The position numbers and the translations under genes are program-made. The notes under the pieces were generated by a model, which saw only the letters and a list, made by a program, of their open reading frames with translations, made no database searches and was not told the DNA's origin. A stretch of DNA of 39,262 nt from positions 1 through 39,262 of the forward strand of contig CAVOYZ010000003.1 of the NCBI GenBank assembly GCA_963700785.1, given 5' to 3'. This document shows, piece by piece, positions 1-7,452 of this stretch (its first letter is position 1; every line of letters begins with the position of its first letter). Source of the stretch: CAXMST01 sp963700785 (lineage in GTDB: Bacteria > Actinomycetota > Thermoleophilia > Solirubrobacterales > 70-9).

Positions 1-65
1 CTCGTCGATCAGCACGGGCGCGAGTATGACGGCTGGCGTGGCCGGCCCGCCGCCGCCGGCGGAGG

Positions 66-1346
66 TCAGGCCGCCTGCCTGGCCGCCTCGGCCTCGGGGT
101 CGCCGTCGGTCCCGAGGCCGATCAGCAGCGCGCCCTCGCCGGTCAGGTAGGCCTCCTCGCCGTGCTGGACGATGTCCATCCCGACCGCCTCCTCGCGCTC
201 GCTCGCTCGCAGCGGCGTCAGCGCGCCGATCACCCTGAGGATCACGAAGGTCGCGACGAACGCGTAGACGGGCGCGACCAGCACCGCCAGCGCCTGGTCG
301 CCGAGCTGCGCGGCGTTGCCGTAGGCGAGTCCGTCGGATACGCCGTTCCAGTCGAACTGGGCAAAGAAGCCGATGAACAGGATCCCGGTGATTCCGGCGA
401 TGCCGTGGGCGGCAAGCACGTCGAGCGTCTCGTCGACCCGGGTCCGGGGGCGCCAGACGATGATCAGGTAGCTGGGTATCGCCGCCAGGACTCCGAGGAC
501 CATCGCCCAGGCCGGGCTGATGAACCCGGCCGCGGGGGTGATGCCGACGCAGCCGACGATGATCGCGGTCGCCGCCCCGACGGCGGTCACCTTGCCGCCG
601 CGGATCAGATCGAGCACGAACCAGGCCACCAGGCAGCAGGCGGGGGTCAGCAGGGTGTTCGTGAACGCGAGCACGCCTGACTCGCCGGTGCCGATCCCGC
701 TGCCGCCGTTGAATCCGAACCAGCCGAACCAGAGGAGGCCGGCGCCGAGCAGGACGAGAACCGAGTTGTGGGGCAGTAGCGCCTGCCGGCCGTAGTCCTT
801 GCGTGCCCCGATCACCAGGGCGGCCGCCAGCGCCGAGAAGCCGGATGCCATCTCGACCGGGACGCCGCCGGCGAAGTCGAGCGTGCCGCCCTCGGCGAGA
901 AAGCCGCCGCCGAACACCCAGTGCGCCATCACCGGGTAGACCAGCGTCGCCCAGAGGGCGACGAAGATCAGGTACGGGCCGAACCTGATCCGCTCGACGA
1001 CCGCGCCGGAGACGAGCGCCACGGTGAGGATGCAGAAGCTGCCCTGGAACGCCATGAACAGCAACTGCGGGATCGTCGTCCCCTCCCTGGGCTCGAAGCC
1101 GACGTCCTTGAGGAAGGCATGGTCGAAGTTGCCGATGAAGCCGCCGCCGTCCCCGAAGGCGAGCGAGTACCCGATCAGCGCCCAGGCGATCGTCGCGACG
1201 CCGAGCGCGGCGATGCACATCATGAACGTGTTGAGGCCGTTCTTCGAGCGGACCAGGCCCGCGTAGAAGATGCCCAGGGCCGGCGTCATCAGGATCACCA
1301 GCGCCGTGGCCGCGAGCATCCAGGCGGTGTCTCCAGTGTCGATCAT
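66..1346 (-). CDS. amt: Ammonium transporter, Amt/MEP/Rh family, with Glu in place of the first pore His
   Basis: Integral membrane channel for ammonium uptake, 426 aa with the usual set of about 11 hydrophobic segments. Family blocks are clear: DFAGG near residue 157, PHN near 192, WFGWFGFN near 206-213 and the C-terminal HGEEAY tail that contacts PII. The twin-histidine pair of the pore is altered: where E. coli AmtB has His168 after DFAGG, this protein has Glu165 (codon at 852-854), while the second histidine is kept as His314 (LAAHGIAG). Start is ATG 1346, only 2 bases after the PII stop, so the two genes are almost certainly co-transcribed and PII is the likely gate of this transporter. 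The gene ends 65 bases from the window edge. Family assignment is firm; the effect of the Glu on transport is inference from fungal Mep1/Mep3 proteins, which carry the same change. Confidence 0.96.
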   Translation of the reverse strand: MIDTGDTAWMLAATALVILMTPALGIFYAGLVRSKNGLNTFMMCIAALGVATIAWALIGYSLAFGDGGGFIGNFDHAFLKDVGFEPREGTTIPQLLFMAFQGSFCILTVALVSGAVVERIRFGPYLIFVALWATLVYPVMAHWVFGGGFLAEGGTLDFAGGVPVEMASGFSALAAALVIGARKDYGRQALLPHNSVLVLLGAGLLWFGWFGFNGGSGIGTGESGVLAFTNTLLTPACCLVAWFVLDLIRGGKVTAVGAATAIIVGCVGITPAAGFISPAWAMVLGVLAAIPSYLIIVWRPRTRVDETLDVLAAHGIAGITGILFIGFFAQFDWNGVSDGLAYGNAAQLGDQALAVLVAPVYAFVATFVILRVIGALTPLRASEREEAVGMDIVQHGEEAYLTGEGALLIGLGTDGDPEAEAARQAA

Positions 1347-1348
1347 GC

Positions 1349-1711
1349 TCAGACCCCGCTCGCGCCGACCGGGGTCACGGCCGCGTGGTCGGTCTCGCCG
1401 GTGCGGATCCTGACCACTTGATCGAGCGAGAGAACGAAGATCTTGCCGTCGCCGACCTCGCCGGTGCGGGCGCCCTCGTTGACGGCGTCGATCGCCGGCT
1501 GAACGAACTCCTCGGAGACGGCTATCTCGAAGCGGACCTTCTCGGACAGGCCCATCCTGACGGTGGTGCCACGGTAGGTCTCGACCCGGTCGAGCTCACC
1601 GCCGTGGCCCTGGACCCTGCTCATCGACACGCCGCGGACCTTGGCGCGGTAGAGCGCTTCGAGTACGTCGTTCGCCCGCTCCGGGCGGATGATGCCGATC
1701 ACGAGCTTCAC
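1349..1711 (-). CDS. glnK: PII nitrogen regulatory protein (GlnB/GlnK type)
   Basis: Small trimeric signal protein of 120 aa that senses ATP/ADP and 2-oxoglutarate and binds Amt and other targets. The start is GTG 1711 (VKLVIGIIRPER); an open frame runs further upstream but has no family similarity, and a purine-rich GAGGGGGAAG ribosome site lies just before the GTG. The nucleotide site is visible as VGDGKIFV (about 86-93) with RIRTGE (101-106). The T-loop has Tyr46-Arg-Gly, but position 51 is Val, so the Tyr51 that is uridylylated in proteobacteria and adenylylated in known actinobacteria is missing; Thr49 and Thr50 occupy the neighbouring positions. It lies between greA and amt, all on the minus strand. 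A possible -10 (TACGCT, 1787-1792) about 75 bases upstream would give it its own promoter. The symbol glnK rather than glnB rests on the amt linkage. Confidence 0.94.
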   Translation of the reverse strand: MKLVIGIIRPERANDVLEALYRAKVRGVSMSRVQGHGGELDRVETYRGTTVRMGLSEKVRFEIAVSEEFVQPAIDAVNEGARTGEVGDGKIFVLSLDQVVRIRTGETDHAAVTPVGASGV

Positions 1712-1823
1712 TTGCTTCCCCCTCTGGTCTGGTGCTCTCGGCGACCGGGACGGGCCGGACGACGGCCTCTGCTCCCAATCGGATTCAGCGTAGCGCCGGG
1801 TCCGGCCGCAACCGGGGCGCCGT

Positions 1824-2312
1824 TCAGTCGACCAGCTTCTGCACCCGGTAGACGCGATTCCCGCCGGGGGTCTCGACCGAGACGTCCTCGCCGAGGTGGC
1901 TGTCGCGCAGGGCCGTGCCGACCGGGGACTCAGCCGAGATTCTCCCGGCCGCGGGGTCGGCCTCGGTCGATCCGACCAGCGTCCAGGTGTGCAGGTTGCC
2001 GCTGTCGGTGTCGAGGACCTCGGCGGTCCTGCCGAAGGCGAAGGTCTCGGCGTCGGCATCGACCTCGACGACCACCGCGTGGCGAAGCTTGTGGCGGAGG
2101 CGCTTGATCCGCGTCTCGAGGTGCGCCTGATCGTCCTTGGCGATGTGGTACTCGGCGTTCTCCTTCAGGTCGCCGAGCTCCCGCGCGGCCTTGATCCGTG
2201 CCGCCATCGCGTGTCTCGCGGGCCCCTCGAGCTCGGCGATCTCCGCCTGCAACTCCTCGAGCCCCTCGGGGGTGATCGCCTCGCCGGCCCGGTCTGAATC
2301 AGGTTTAGCCAC
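1824..2312 (-). CDS. greA: Transcription elongation factor GreA
   Basis: Binds in the secondary channel of RNA polymerase and stimulates cleavage of backtracked RNA. The 162-aa protein has the N-terminal coiled coil with the catalytic acidic tip GDLKENAEYHIAKDDQ (about 47-62; the Asp and Glu that chelate Mg are present), followed by the C-terminal FKBP-like domain ending in SPVGTAL and the YRVQKL strand. Length matches GreA (about 158-165 aa). I chose GTG 2312 (VAKPDSDR) as start: it gives the normal N-terminus, whereas the open frame extending upstream over the crotonase gene is antisense shadow. It is divergent from the crotonase gene (start codons 94 bases apart) and lies upstream of the PII and amt genes in the same direction, with a 112-base gap to PII. 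Confidence 0.93.
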   Translation of the reverse strand: MAKPDSDRAGEAITPEGLEELQAEIAELEGPARHAMAARIKAARELGDLKENAEYHIAKDDQAHLETRIKRLRHKLRHAVVVEVDADAETFAFGRTAEVLDTDSGNLHTWTLVGSTEADPAAGRISAESPVGTALRDSHLGEDVSVETPGGNRVYRVQKLVD

Positions 2313-2391
2313 CCGGACACCCTGGCATATCCGGACCGGACGATGACTGGGCGGCCCGCGGAGATTGGATTCCGGCCCGGGCCGGAATGCG

Positions 2392-2397
2392 TACGAT
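2392..2397 (+). promoter_or_regulatory. Candidate -10 box TACGAT, leaderless start of the crotonase gene
   Basis: TACGAT fits the actinobacterial TANNNT consensus and ends 8 bases before GTG 2406. With normal -10 to start-site spacing, transcription would begin at or next to the start codon, which also explains the lack of a Shine-Dalgarno sequence. No clear -35 hexamer is seen. Confidence 0.5.
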
Positions 2398-2405
2398 CTC
2401 GCCCG

Positions 2406-3215
2406 GTGGCGCAGTTCTCCGAGATCCGCTACGAGGCCGACGGACCGGTCCGGGTGATCACGATCGACCGGCCGGAGCGGATGAACGCGATCGGCCCGCG
2501 GACCCATCGGGAGCTGGTCGAGGCGTGGGGCCGGTTCCGGGACGATCAGGGCGCGGACGTGGCCGTCCTCACCGGGGCCGGCGAGCGGGCGTTCAGCGCG
2601 GGTGGTGACCTGAAGGCGGCGTTCGCGGGTGAGCACGTCGTGCCGACCAGCGCGGCGCAGCGCGACGCCCACGCTCGCGGCGAGGCTGACGGGATCCTTG
2701 GCCCGAGCCGCTGGACCGATCTCTACAAGCCGACGATCGCCGCCGTCAACGGCGTCGCCTACGCGGGCGGTCTCGAGTGGGCCTGCTGGACCGACCTGGC
2801 GATCGCCGACGAGCACGCGACGTTCGGAGTCACCTGCCGGCGCTGGAACATCGGCCTGGCCGACGGCGGGACCCAGCGATTGCCGCGGATCGTCGGCTTC
2901 CGCCGGGCGATGGAGCTGATCATCACCGGCAGGGTGATCGACGCTGCCGAGGCAGAGCGGATCGGACTCGTCAACGAGGTGGTTCCCTCGGGCACCTGCC
3001 TCGACCGCGCCGTCGAGTTGGCCCACACGATCGCCGCGCTGCCGCAGCCGGCGATCCGGACCGACAAGGAGGCGGCCGTGAGGGGCTTTGGCGAGGACCT
3101 GGATCAGGGCCTGCGAATCGAGGCGGAGTGCTTCAACCGCCTGCTCGACACCCCCGAGATCGGCGAGGGCCTGCGCCGGTTCAACGAGCGCGACCACCCG
3201 GACCGCCGCCGCTAG
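2406..3215 (+). CDS. Enoyl-CoA hydratase/isomerase (crotonase) family protein
   Basis: Crotonase-fold protein of 269 aa acting on an acyl-CoA; the exact substrate cannot be told. Oxyanion-hole blocks are clear: SAGGDL (first NH donor, near 64-69) and NGVAYAGGLE (second, near 115-124), followed by GGTQRLPRIVG and a MELIITG helix. The glutamate usually found after the FGxPE block of enoyl-CoA hydratases is replaced by FGVTCRRW, a pattern I associate with crotonases of uncertain function, while the second acidic position in MEL is kept. Start is GTG 2406, chosen because the protein then begins at the usual crotonase N-terminus and a -10 box lies 8 bases upstream; an upstream ATG at 2343 would add a non-conserved tail. 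Its stop overlaps the convergent DUF2993-like gene. Confidence 0.9.
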   Translation: MAQFSEIRYEADGPVRVITIDRPERMNAIGPRTHRELVEAWGRFRDDQGADVAVLTGAGERAFSAGGDLKAAFAGEHVVPTSAAQRDAHARGEADGILGPSRWTDLYKPTIAAVNGVAYAGGLEWACWTDLAIADEHATFGVTCRRWNIGLADGGTQRLPRIVGFRRAMELIITGRVIDAAEAERIGLVNEVVPSGTCLDRAVELAHTIAALPQPAIRTDKEAAVRGFGEDLDQGLRIEAECFNRLLDTPEIGEGLRRFNERDHPDRRR

Positions 3216-3826
3216 CCGACAACCAGGCCGCGGGCGACAGCGGAGGCGATCAGCTTCGCGATCGGCCCGGCGGGATACCCGGCGATCGTTCCCTCCCCGG
3301 CGGTCACCGAGAGCAGGCCGTTCTCGCTGACCAGCTCGACCTCGACCTCGACCCGGAAGCTGCGCGACCCGAGCGGGGACTGCCTGGCGAGCATCGCGAG
3401 CAGCGGCGCCAGCCCGCCGAGGGTCTCGCCGCCGTAGCCGGCGAGGGCGCTGCCGCTGGTGGTCGCCTGCGAGCGCATCCGGTAGGGGCCGCCGCCCTCC
3501 CTGGTGAGCTCGAAGGCGCTGACGTCGAAGGGGCCGGTAACGAGCTCGCCGAGGGCGATATCGACGCTGCTGAACCCGTCGAGCGCAGCCAGGCCGCCGC
3601 CGTCCCGCGACATGCCGATCGCCAATCGGCGGCCGCGGACCATGATCCGGTCACCCTCCCGTCGCAGCAGCCGGGTCGACGGCATCGCGGCGAGCACGAC
3701 GAAGGCATCGCCGCCGTTGTGGGCGAGCCGGCGCTCGATCCGCCGCTCGCCGAGGCGCGGGATCAGGACCTGCGCGACCACCGCGACGATCACGATCACG
3801 GCTCCGGCGATGATCGGAAGGGTCAT
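3212..3826 (-). CDS. Membrane-anchored DUF2993/LmeA-like protein
   Basis: Predicted 204-aa protein with one N-terminal hydrophobic segment (residues 4-22) followed by a soluble beta-rich domain, so probably anchored facing outward. The body (ERRLAHNGGDAFVVL..., SVDIALGEL..., final AGPIAKLIASAVARGL) looks like the actinobacterial DUF2993 family, whose member LmeA is a phospholipid-binding envelope protein linked to mannan elongation in mycobacteria. The match is by pattern only and is moderate. ATG 3826 is chosen over the much longer upstream open frame, which is antisense to the ROK kinase gene. The gene is divergent from the kinase (22 bases between start codons) and convergent with the crotonase gene, with which it shares a CTAG (3212-3215) that supplies both stop codons. 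Confidence 0.65.
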   Translation of the reverse strand: MTLPIIAGAVIVIVAVVAQVLIPRLGERRIERRLAHNGGDAFVVLAAMPSTRLLRREGDRIMVRGRRLAIGMSRDGGGLAALDGFSSVDIALGELVTGPFDVSAFELTREGGGPYRMRSQATTSGSALAGYGGETLGGLAPLLAMLARQSPLGSRSFRVEVEVELVSENGLLSVTAGEGTIAGYPAGPIAKLIASAVARGLVVG

Positions 3827-3832
3827 TGGCTG

Positions 3833-3839
3833 TAGCTTG
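3833..3839. promoter_or_regulatory. Overlapping divergent -10 boxes between DUF2993-like and ROK genes
   Basis: Only 21 bases separate the start codons at 3826 (minus) and 3848 (plus). TAGCTT (3833-3838, plus) lies 9 bases before the GTG of the kinase, and CAAGCT (3839-3834, minus) lies 7 bases before the ATG of the DUF2993-like gene. The two candidate -10 boxes use the same bases, so the promoters would exclude each other. The minus box is a weak match. Confidence 0.4.
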
Positions 3840-3847
3840 CCAGCGGC

Positions 3848-4795
3848 GTGATTGAGACGGTCGGAGTAGATGTCGGCGGCACCAAGATCTCGGCTGCGAC
3901 CCTGCGCGACGGCGAGCTGAGCGAACCGCGGATCCGCCCGACCAGCACCGGGGATGCGGACGAGCTGGTCGAGGAGATCGTCGCGACGATCGAGGAGGTC
4001 CGCTCGCCGAGCACCCGGTCGGTCGGGATCGGCGTGCCGTCGATCGTCGACTTCGAAACCGGGAGCGTGCGGACCAGCGTCAACGTGCCGTTCGAGGATC
4101 TGCCCCTGAGGAAGATCCTGCACGAGCGGCTCGGGCTTCCGGTCTTCGTCGACAACGACGCGACCGTCGCCGCCCTCGCGGAGGCCTGGGACGGTGAGCG
4201 GATCGGGGTGGGGAGCCTGGTCATGTTCACGATCGGCACCGGCGTCGGCGGCGGGCTGGTGCTCGGGGGCAGGATCTATAGGGGGGCGACGGGGGCGGCA
4301 TCGGAGATCGGTCACATGCTGATCGGAGTCGACCTCAGCGCCGGCGCCCCGCAGCCGGCCGGCTTCCCGCAGCCCGGCTCGCTCGAGTCGCTGGCGGCCG
4401 GCAGCGAGCTCGACCGGCTCGCGCGGGCCGCGGCCGAGTCCGCGCCCGACTCGGCGCTGGGCAGAATCGCCGCCGGTGGCGCCGAGGTTTCGGGGCCCGA
4501 TGCGGTCGAGGCTGCGCGGGCCGGGGATCCGAAGGCGAGCGAGGCGGTCCGGATCCTCGGCGAGCGGCTCGGGATCGGGGTCGCCAGCGCGATCAACCTG
4601 CTCGACCCGGAGGTTGTCGCGATCGGCGGCGGTGCCAGCGCCGCCGGCGATCTGCTGCTCGAGCCCGCGCGCGAGACGGCGCGCGCCTTCATTCTCCCGG
4701 GGGTCGGCACCGCGACCGAGATCAGGCTCGCGCGGAGCGGCCCCGCGGCCGGCGTGCTCGGCGCGGCGCTGCTGGCGGTGACCGAGGGGGCCTGA
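3848..4795 (+). CDS. ROK family sugar kinase lacking the zinc-binding cysteines
   Basis: Probable glucokinase or related ATP-dependent sugar kinase of 315 aa. The N-terminal phosphate-binding motif VGVDVGGTK (about 5-13), the acidic VDNDATVAALAE block with the likely catalytic Asp, the GTGVGGGLVLGGRIYRG nucleotide loop and ASEIGHM are all present. After the GHM histidine, typical ROK proteins have a CGC...GC cluster that binds zinc; here that stretch reads GAPQPAGFPQPGSLES and has no cysteine. The conserved Glu-Ser/Ala-Leu segment after it is retained. Start is GTG 3848, close behind a -10 box. A second, zinc-containing ROK gene lies at 16175-17140, so the two are paralogues rather than duplicates. 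Substrate is inferred, not shown. Confidence 0.87.
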   Translation: MIETVGVDVGGTKISAATLRDGELSEPRIRPTSTGDADELVEEIVATIEEVRSPSTRSVGIGVPSIVDFETGSVRTSVNVPFEDLPLRKILHERLGLPVFVDNDATVAALAEAWDGERIGVGSLVMFTIGTGVGGGLVLGGRIYRGATGAASEIGHMLIGVDLSAGAPQPAGFPQPGSLESLAAGSELDRLARAAAESAPDSALGRIAAGGAEVSGPDAVEAARAGDPKASEAVRILGERLGIGVASAINLLDPEVVAIGGGASAAGDLLLEPARETARAFILPGVGTATEIRLARSGPAAGVLGAALLAVTEGA

Positions 4796-4835
4796 GCGGC
4801 GCCGCCCAGGCGCCCGGCCCGCCATCTCGCGTCGC

Positions 4836-4841
4836 TACCCT
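4836..4841 (+). promoter_or_regulatory. Candidate -10 box TACCCT, leaderless start of the heparinase-like gene
   Basis: TACCCT matches TANNNT and ends 7 bases before ATG 4849. No Shine-Dalgarno sequence is present in the gap, consistent with a leaderless transcript. Confidence 0.45.
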
Positions 4842-4848
4842 GCGGTCG

Positions 4849-6681
4849 ATGTCAACTGGTCGCCTTGCGCTTGGCGGGGCTCTCTTGGCCTTGGCACCGG
4901 CTGGCCTGTTCGGGCTGCTCGGCTGCGGAGGCTCGGGAAGCGATGGCCCCGACCCGATCGTCGTCACCGACGCCGAGCTCGCCGCGCTCGACGCCGCGGC
5001 CTGCCCGCCACGCTACGAGGTCCTGCGGGCCGGGCGCTTCGATGCCCCGGAGGTGGCCCGCGCGAAGCGCGGACAGTTCACGGTGAACGGCGAGCGGGTC
5101 GAGCTCGAGGGCCCGGTCGAGTGGACGATGAACCCGCAGCAGGCCCGCTCCTTCGCCCACAACCTGTTCAAGTTCCAGTGGGTCGATCCGCTGCTCTATG
5201 CCTACCGGACCAGCGGTGACACCGAGGCGCTCGCGGCGGCCACGGATCTGGCGCTCGATTTCGCCGCCGCGAATCCCCCCGACGGCGATCCGGTCGATGC
5301 CGACGTCTGGGATGACAAGCGGACCGGAGACCGGGGCCCGTACCTCGCCTACATCCTCCGCGCCGCGACCTGCGAGGGCCTGCTCGACCGCGAGCAGCAG
5401 GAGCTGCTGCTGCGACTGATGATCCGCCACGGCGACACGCTCAGCGACCCCGACGCCTACAAGCCGACCAACCACGGGCTCTTCGTCGACCTCGGCCTGA
5501 CCCTGCTGGCGCGCCAGCTCGAGTCGCAACCACAGGCGGGTGAGTGGGCGGCGCTCGGGCGCAGCCGGTTCGCCGAGACCCTGTCCAACCGGGTCGTCGC
5601 CGATGAGGGCTTCTGGCTCGAGCACTCCGCCGGCTACCAGATCCTGGTCACGCGCACGCTCGGCCGCTTCCTCGAGATCCCGGGCAACTCGACCGCGGAG
5701 CTGGTCGCCCTGCAGCGCCGCATGCAGGACGTCGTCGGCTGGCTCGGAGAGCCGGACGGGGCGATCCCGCAGCTCGGGGACTCCGACCTCAAGCGGCTGC
5801 CGAGCTTCGCCCGGAAACGGGCGCGCGACGACCGTGGCATCCTCGAACTCGACGACTCCGGGCTGGCCGTGGTCAAGGCGCCGGGCGCCTACCTGGCGGT
5901 GCTGGCGAGCTACTTCTCCGACGCCCACAAGCACTCCGACGCCCTCACCTTCGATCTCTTCGATCGCGGCCGGCGGCTGATCACCGACACGGGCCTCTAC
6001 CACAAGGACAAGGATGAGAACTTCGCCTTCGCGCACGCGACGCGCGCGCACTCAGTGCTGACCGTCGACGGGGAGGAGTTCCCCCGCGACGGCTCCGGTA
6101 CATACGGCAGCGGCATCACCCAGACCGGCAAGGGACACGGCTTCTTCGCGGTCCTCGGCCAAAACCCGGCGGTCGAGGATCAGGGAGTCGAGCACCAGCG
6201 GCTGTTCGTCTACCGGCCGGGCAAGGTGCTGGTGATCGTCGACAGGCTGCGGGCGGAGGAGCCGCATCGCTACGCCCGCTTCCTGCAGTTCGCGCCCGGC
6301 GTCCAGGTCCGCGAGCGCGGCGCGGGGCTGCTGCTGGGCGGCAGGGGACTGCGGGGGGCGGTGCGGACCAACGGCGCCGGCGGCGAGCGGATCGAGCTTG
6401 CCCGCGGCGAGCGGGATCCGCTGCGCGGTCTGACCTCGCCCAGCTTCCGCCGCTGGGTCCCGCGGACGACGGCGCGCTTGCGCTCGAAGGGCTCCGACCT
6501 CGACCTGATCACGGTCATCACCATGGACGGAAGCCCGCTCGAAGCCGCCCTCCGGAGCTGGGACGAGGACGGGATCCGGCTCGATATCCTCCGCCGCGGT
6601 GGCGCCTACCGACGACTGCTGATCAGCGAGGGCAGCGGCGGCGATTTCGAGATCGGCCTGGTTCGCAGGGCGGACGCCTAG
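4849..6681 (+). CDS. Heparinase II/III-family lipoprotein (predicted polysaccharide lyase)
   Basis: Predicted surface lipoprotein of 610 aa. The N-terminus has a hydrophobic stretch ending in GLLGC, a lipobox with Cys26, followed by a Gly/Ser-rich linker. Residues about 80-320 form an all-alpha region of the (alpha/alpha)-toroid type. The heparinase II/III-like motif DAHKHSDALTFDLFDRGRR, followed by LITDTGLY, begins near residue 356; a HATRAHSVLTVDGEEF segment and a beta-sandwich C-terminus follow, as in uronate-containing polysaccharide lyases. It would act outside the membrane on an acidic polysaccharide, but the substrate cannot be read from the sequence. ATG 4849 follows the ROK kinase gene by 53 bases and has its own -10 candidate. 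No sulfatase or uronate-uptake genes adjoin, so a role in the cell's own capsule or exopolysaccharide is as likely as nutrition. Confidence 0.8.
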   Translation: MSTGRLALGGALLALAPAGLFGLLGCGGSGSDGPDPIVVTDAELAALDAAACPPRYEVLRAGRFDAPEVARAKRGQFTVNGERVELEGPVEWTMNPQQARSFAHNLFKFQWVDPLLYAYRTSGDTEALAAATDLALDFAAANPPDGDPVDADVWDDKRTGDRGPYLAYILRAATCEGLLDREQQELLLRLMIRHGDTLSDPDAYKPTNHGLFVDLGLTLLARQLESQPQAGEWAALGRSRFAETLSNRVVADEGFWLEHSAGYQILVTRTLGRFLEIPGNSTAELVALQRRMQDVVGWLGEPDGAIPQLGDSDLKRLPSFARKRARDDRGILELDDSGLAVVKAPGAYLAVLASYFSDAHKHSDALTFDLFDRGRRLITDTGLYHKDKDENFAFAHATRAHSVLTVDGEEFPRDGSGTYGSGITQTGKGHGFFAVLGQNPAVEDQGVEHQRLFVYRPGKVLVIVDRLRAEEPHRYARFLQFAPGVQVRERGAGLLLGGRGLRGAVRTNGAGGERIELARGERDPLRGLTSPSFRRWVPRTTARLRSKGSDLDLITVITMDGSPLEAALRSWDEDGIRLDILRRGGAYRRLLISEGSGGDFEIGLVRRADA

Positions 6682-6750
6682 GGCCGGCGCTGCAAAGCCG
6701 CCGCTCCGAGCCCATAGGATCCTCCCCGGAGCTATCGTCCGAGCAGAGCC

Positions 6751-7452
6751 TTGTCCGAGCGCAGAGACGGAGATCCGGCGGTCGATCCGCGCACGGTCAG
6801 GGCGCTATTGGCCCTGACTCTGACCGCCGGGATGATCGACGCCGTGGCGTTCCTCGGCCTCGAGCAGGTCTTCGCCGCCAACATGACCGGGAACCTGATC
6901 GTGCTCGGCCTGGCGATCGCGGGAGCGCCGTTGCTCTCGGTCGGCGGGCCCGCCGCGGCGCTCGCCGCCTTCCTGCTCGGCGCCGCGGCTTCCGGGCGCT
7001 TCGACCGCCGGGCCGAGAGCCGGCATCGGCGCCTGCTGCGGATGCTTCGGATCGAGGCCCTCGCGGTCGCGCTGGCGACGCTCGTCGCGGTCGGCTTCGA
7101 GTCGGGCGACGAGGTCCGCCGCTTTGCGATCATCGTTCTGCTCGCCGCCGCGATGGGGGCTCGCAACGAGACGGTTCGCCGACTCAACGTGCCCGAGCTG
7201 CGGACGACGGTGCAGACCCTCGCGATCGCCGGAATCGCCGCACACGAGGCGGAGGGGCGGGTGCGGCCGTGGGGAGATCGGCTGCGCCTGCTCGGGATCC
7301 TCGCGATGCTCTCGGGAGCGGTGCTGAGCGCGCTGCTCGTCCTCGAGGCTGACCTGGCCTGGGCTCTGTTCGCGATCACCGCGGCCGAGGCGGCCACGCT
7401 GCTGCTGCTCGCCGGCAAGCCGACCGCCCGCGACGGTACGTTGGCGTCATGA
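6751..7452 (+). CDS. DUF1275 (YoaK-like) membrane protein
   Basis: Multi-pass membrane protein of 233 aa. The family signature AGMIDAVAFLGL followed by VFAANMTGN (residues about 26-50) and a later GARNETVRRL block identify DUF1275. About six hydrophobic segments are visible. The function of the family is unknown. The start is TTG 6751, the only start that keeps the first membrane segment intact; possible -10 boxes are TAGGAT (6715-6720) and TATCGT (6733-6738). The coding end overlaps the DUF6457 gene by 4 bases (ATGA), though that gene also has a -10 box inside this one. Confidence 0.85.
   Translation: MSERRDGDPAVDPRTVRALLALTLTAGMIDAVAFLGLEQVFAANMTGNLIVLGLAIAGAPLLSVGGPAAALAAFLLGAAASGRFDRRAESRHRRLLRMLRIEALAVALATLVAVGFESGDEVRRFAIIVLLAAAMGARNETVRRLNVPELRTTVQTLAIAGIAAHEAEGRVRPWGDRLRLLGILAMLSGAVLSALLVLEADLAWALFAITAAEAATLLLLAGKPTARDGTLAS
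7437..7442 (+). promoter_or_regulatory. Candidate -10 box TACGTT inside the end of the DUF1275 gene
   Basis: TACGTT ends 6 bases before ATG 7449 and lies within the last codons of the upstream gene. It would give the DUF6457 gene an internal, leaderless promoter. Confidence 0.4.

Noticed and set aside
162..680. 172-codon plus-strand open frame over the amt gene
   Set aside because: Antisense to a transporter with complete family motifs; no start signal and shadow composition.
1824..3197. 457-codon minus-strand open frame that would extend GreA upstream
   Set aside because: Only the last 162 codons match GreA; the rest is antisense to the crotonase gene and has the Arg/Gly/Asp-rich make-up of shadow frames in GC-rich DNA.
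4852..6051. 399-codon minus-strand open frame opposite the heparinase-like gene
   Set aside because: No family motif, low-complexity shadow composition, and fully inside a better supported gene.
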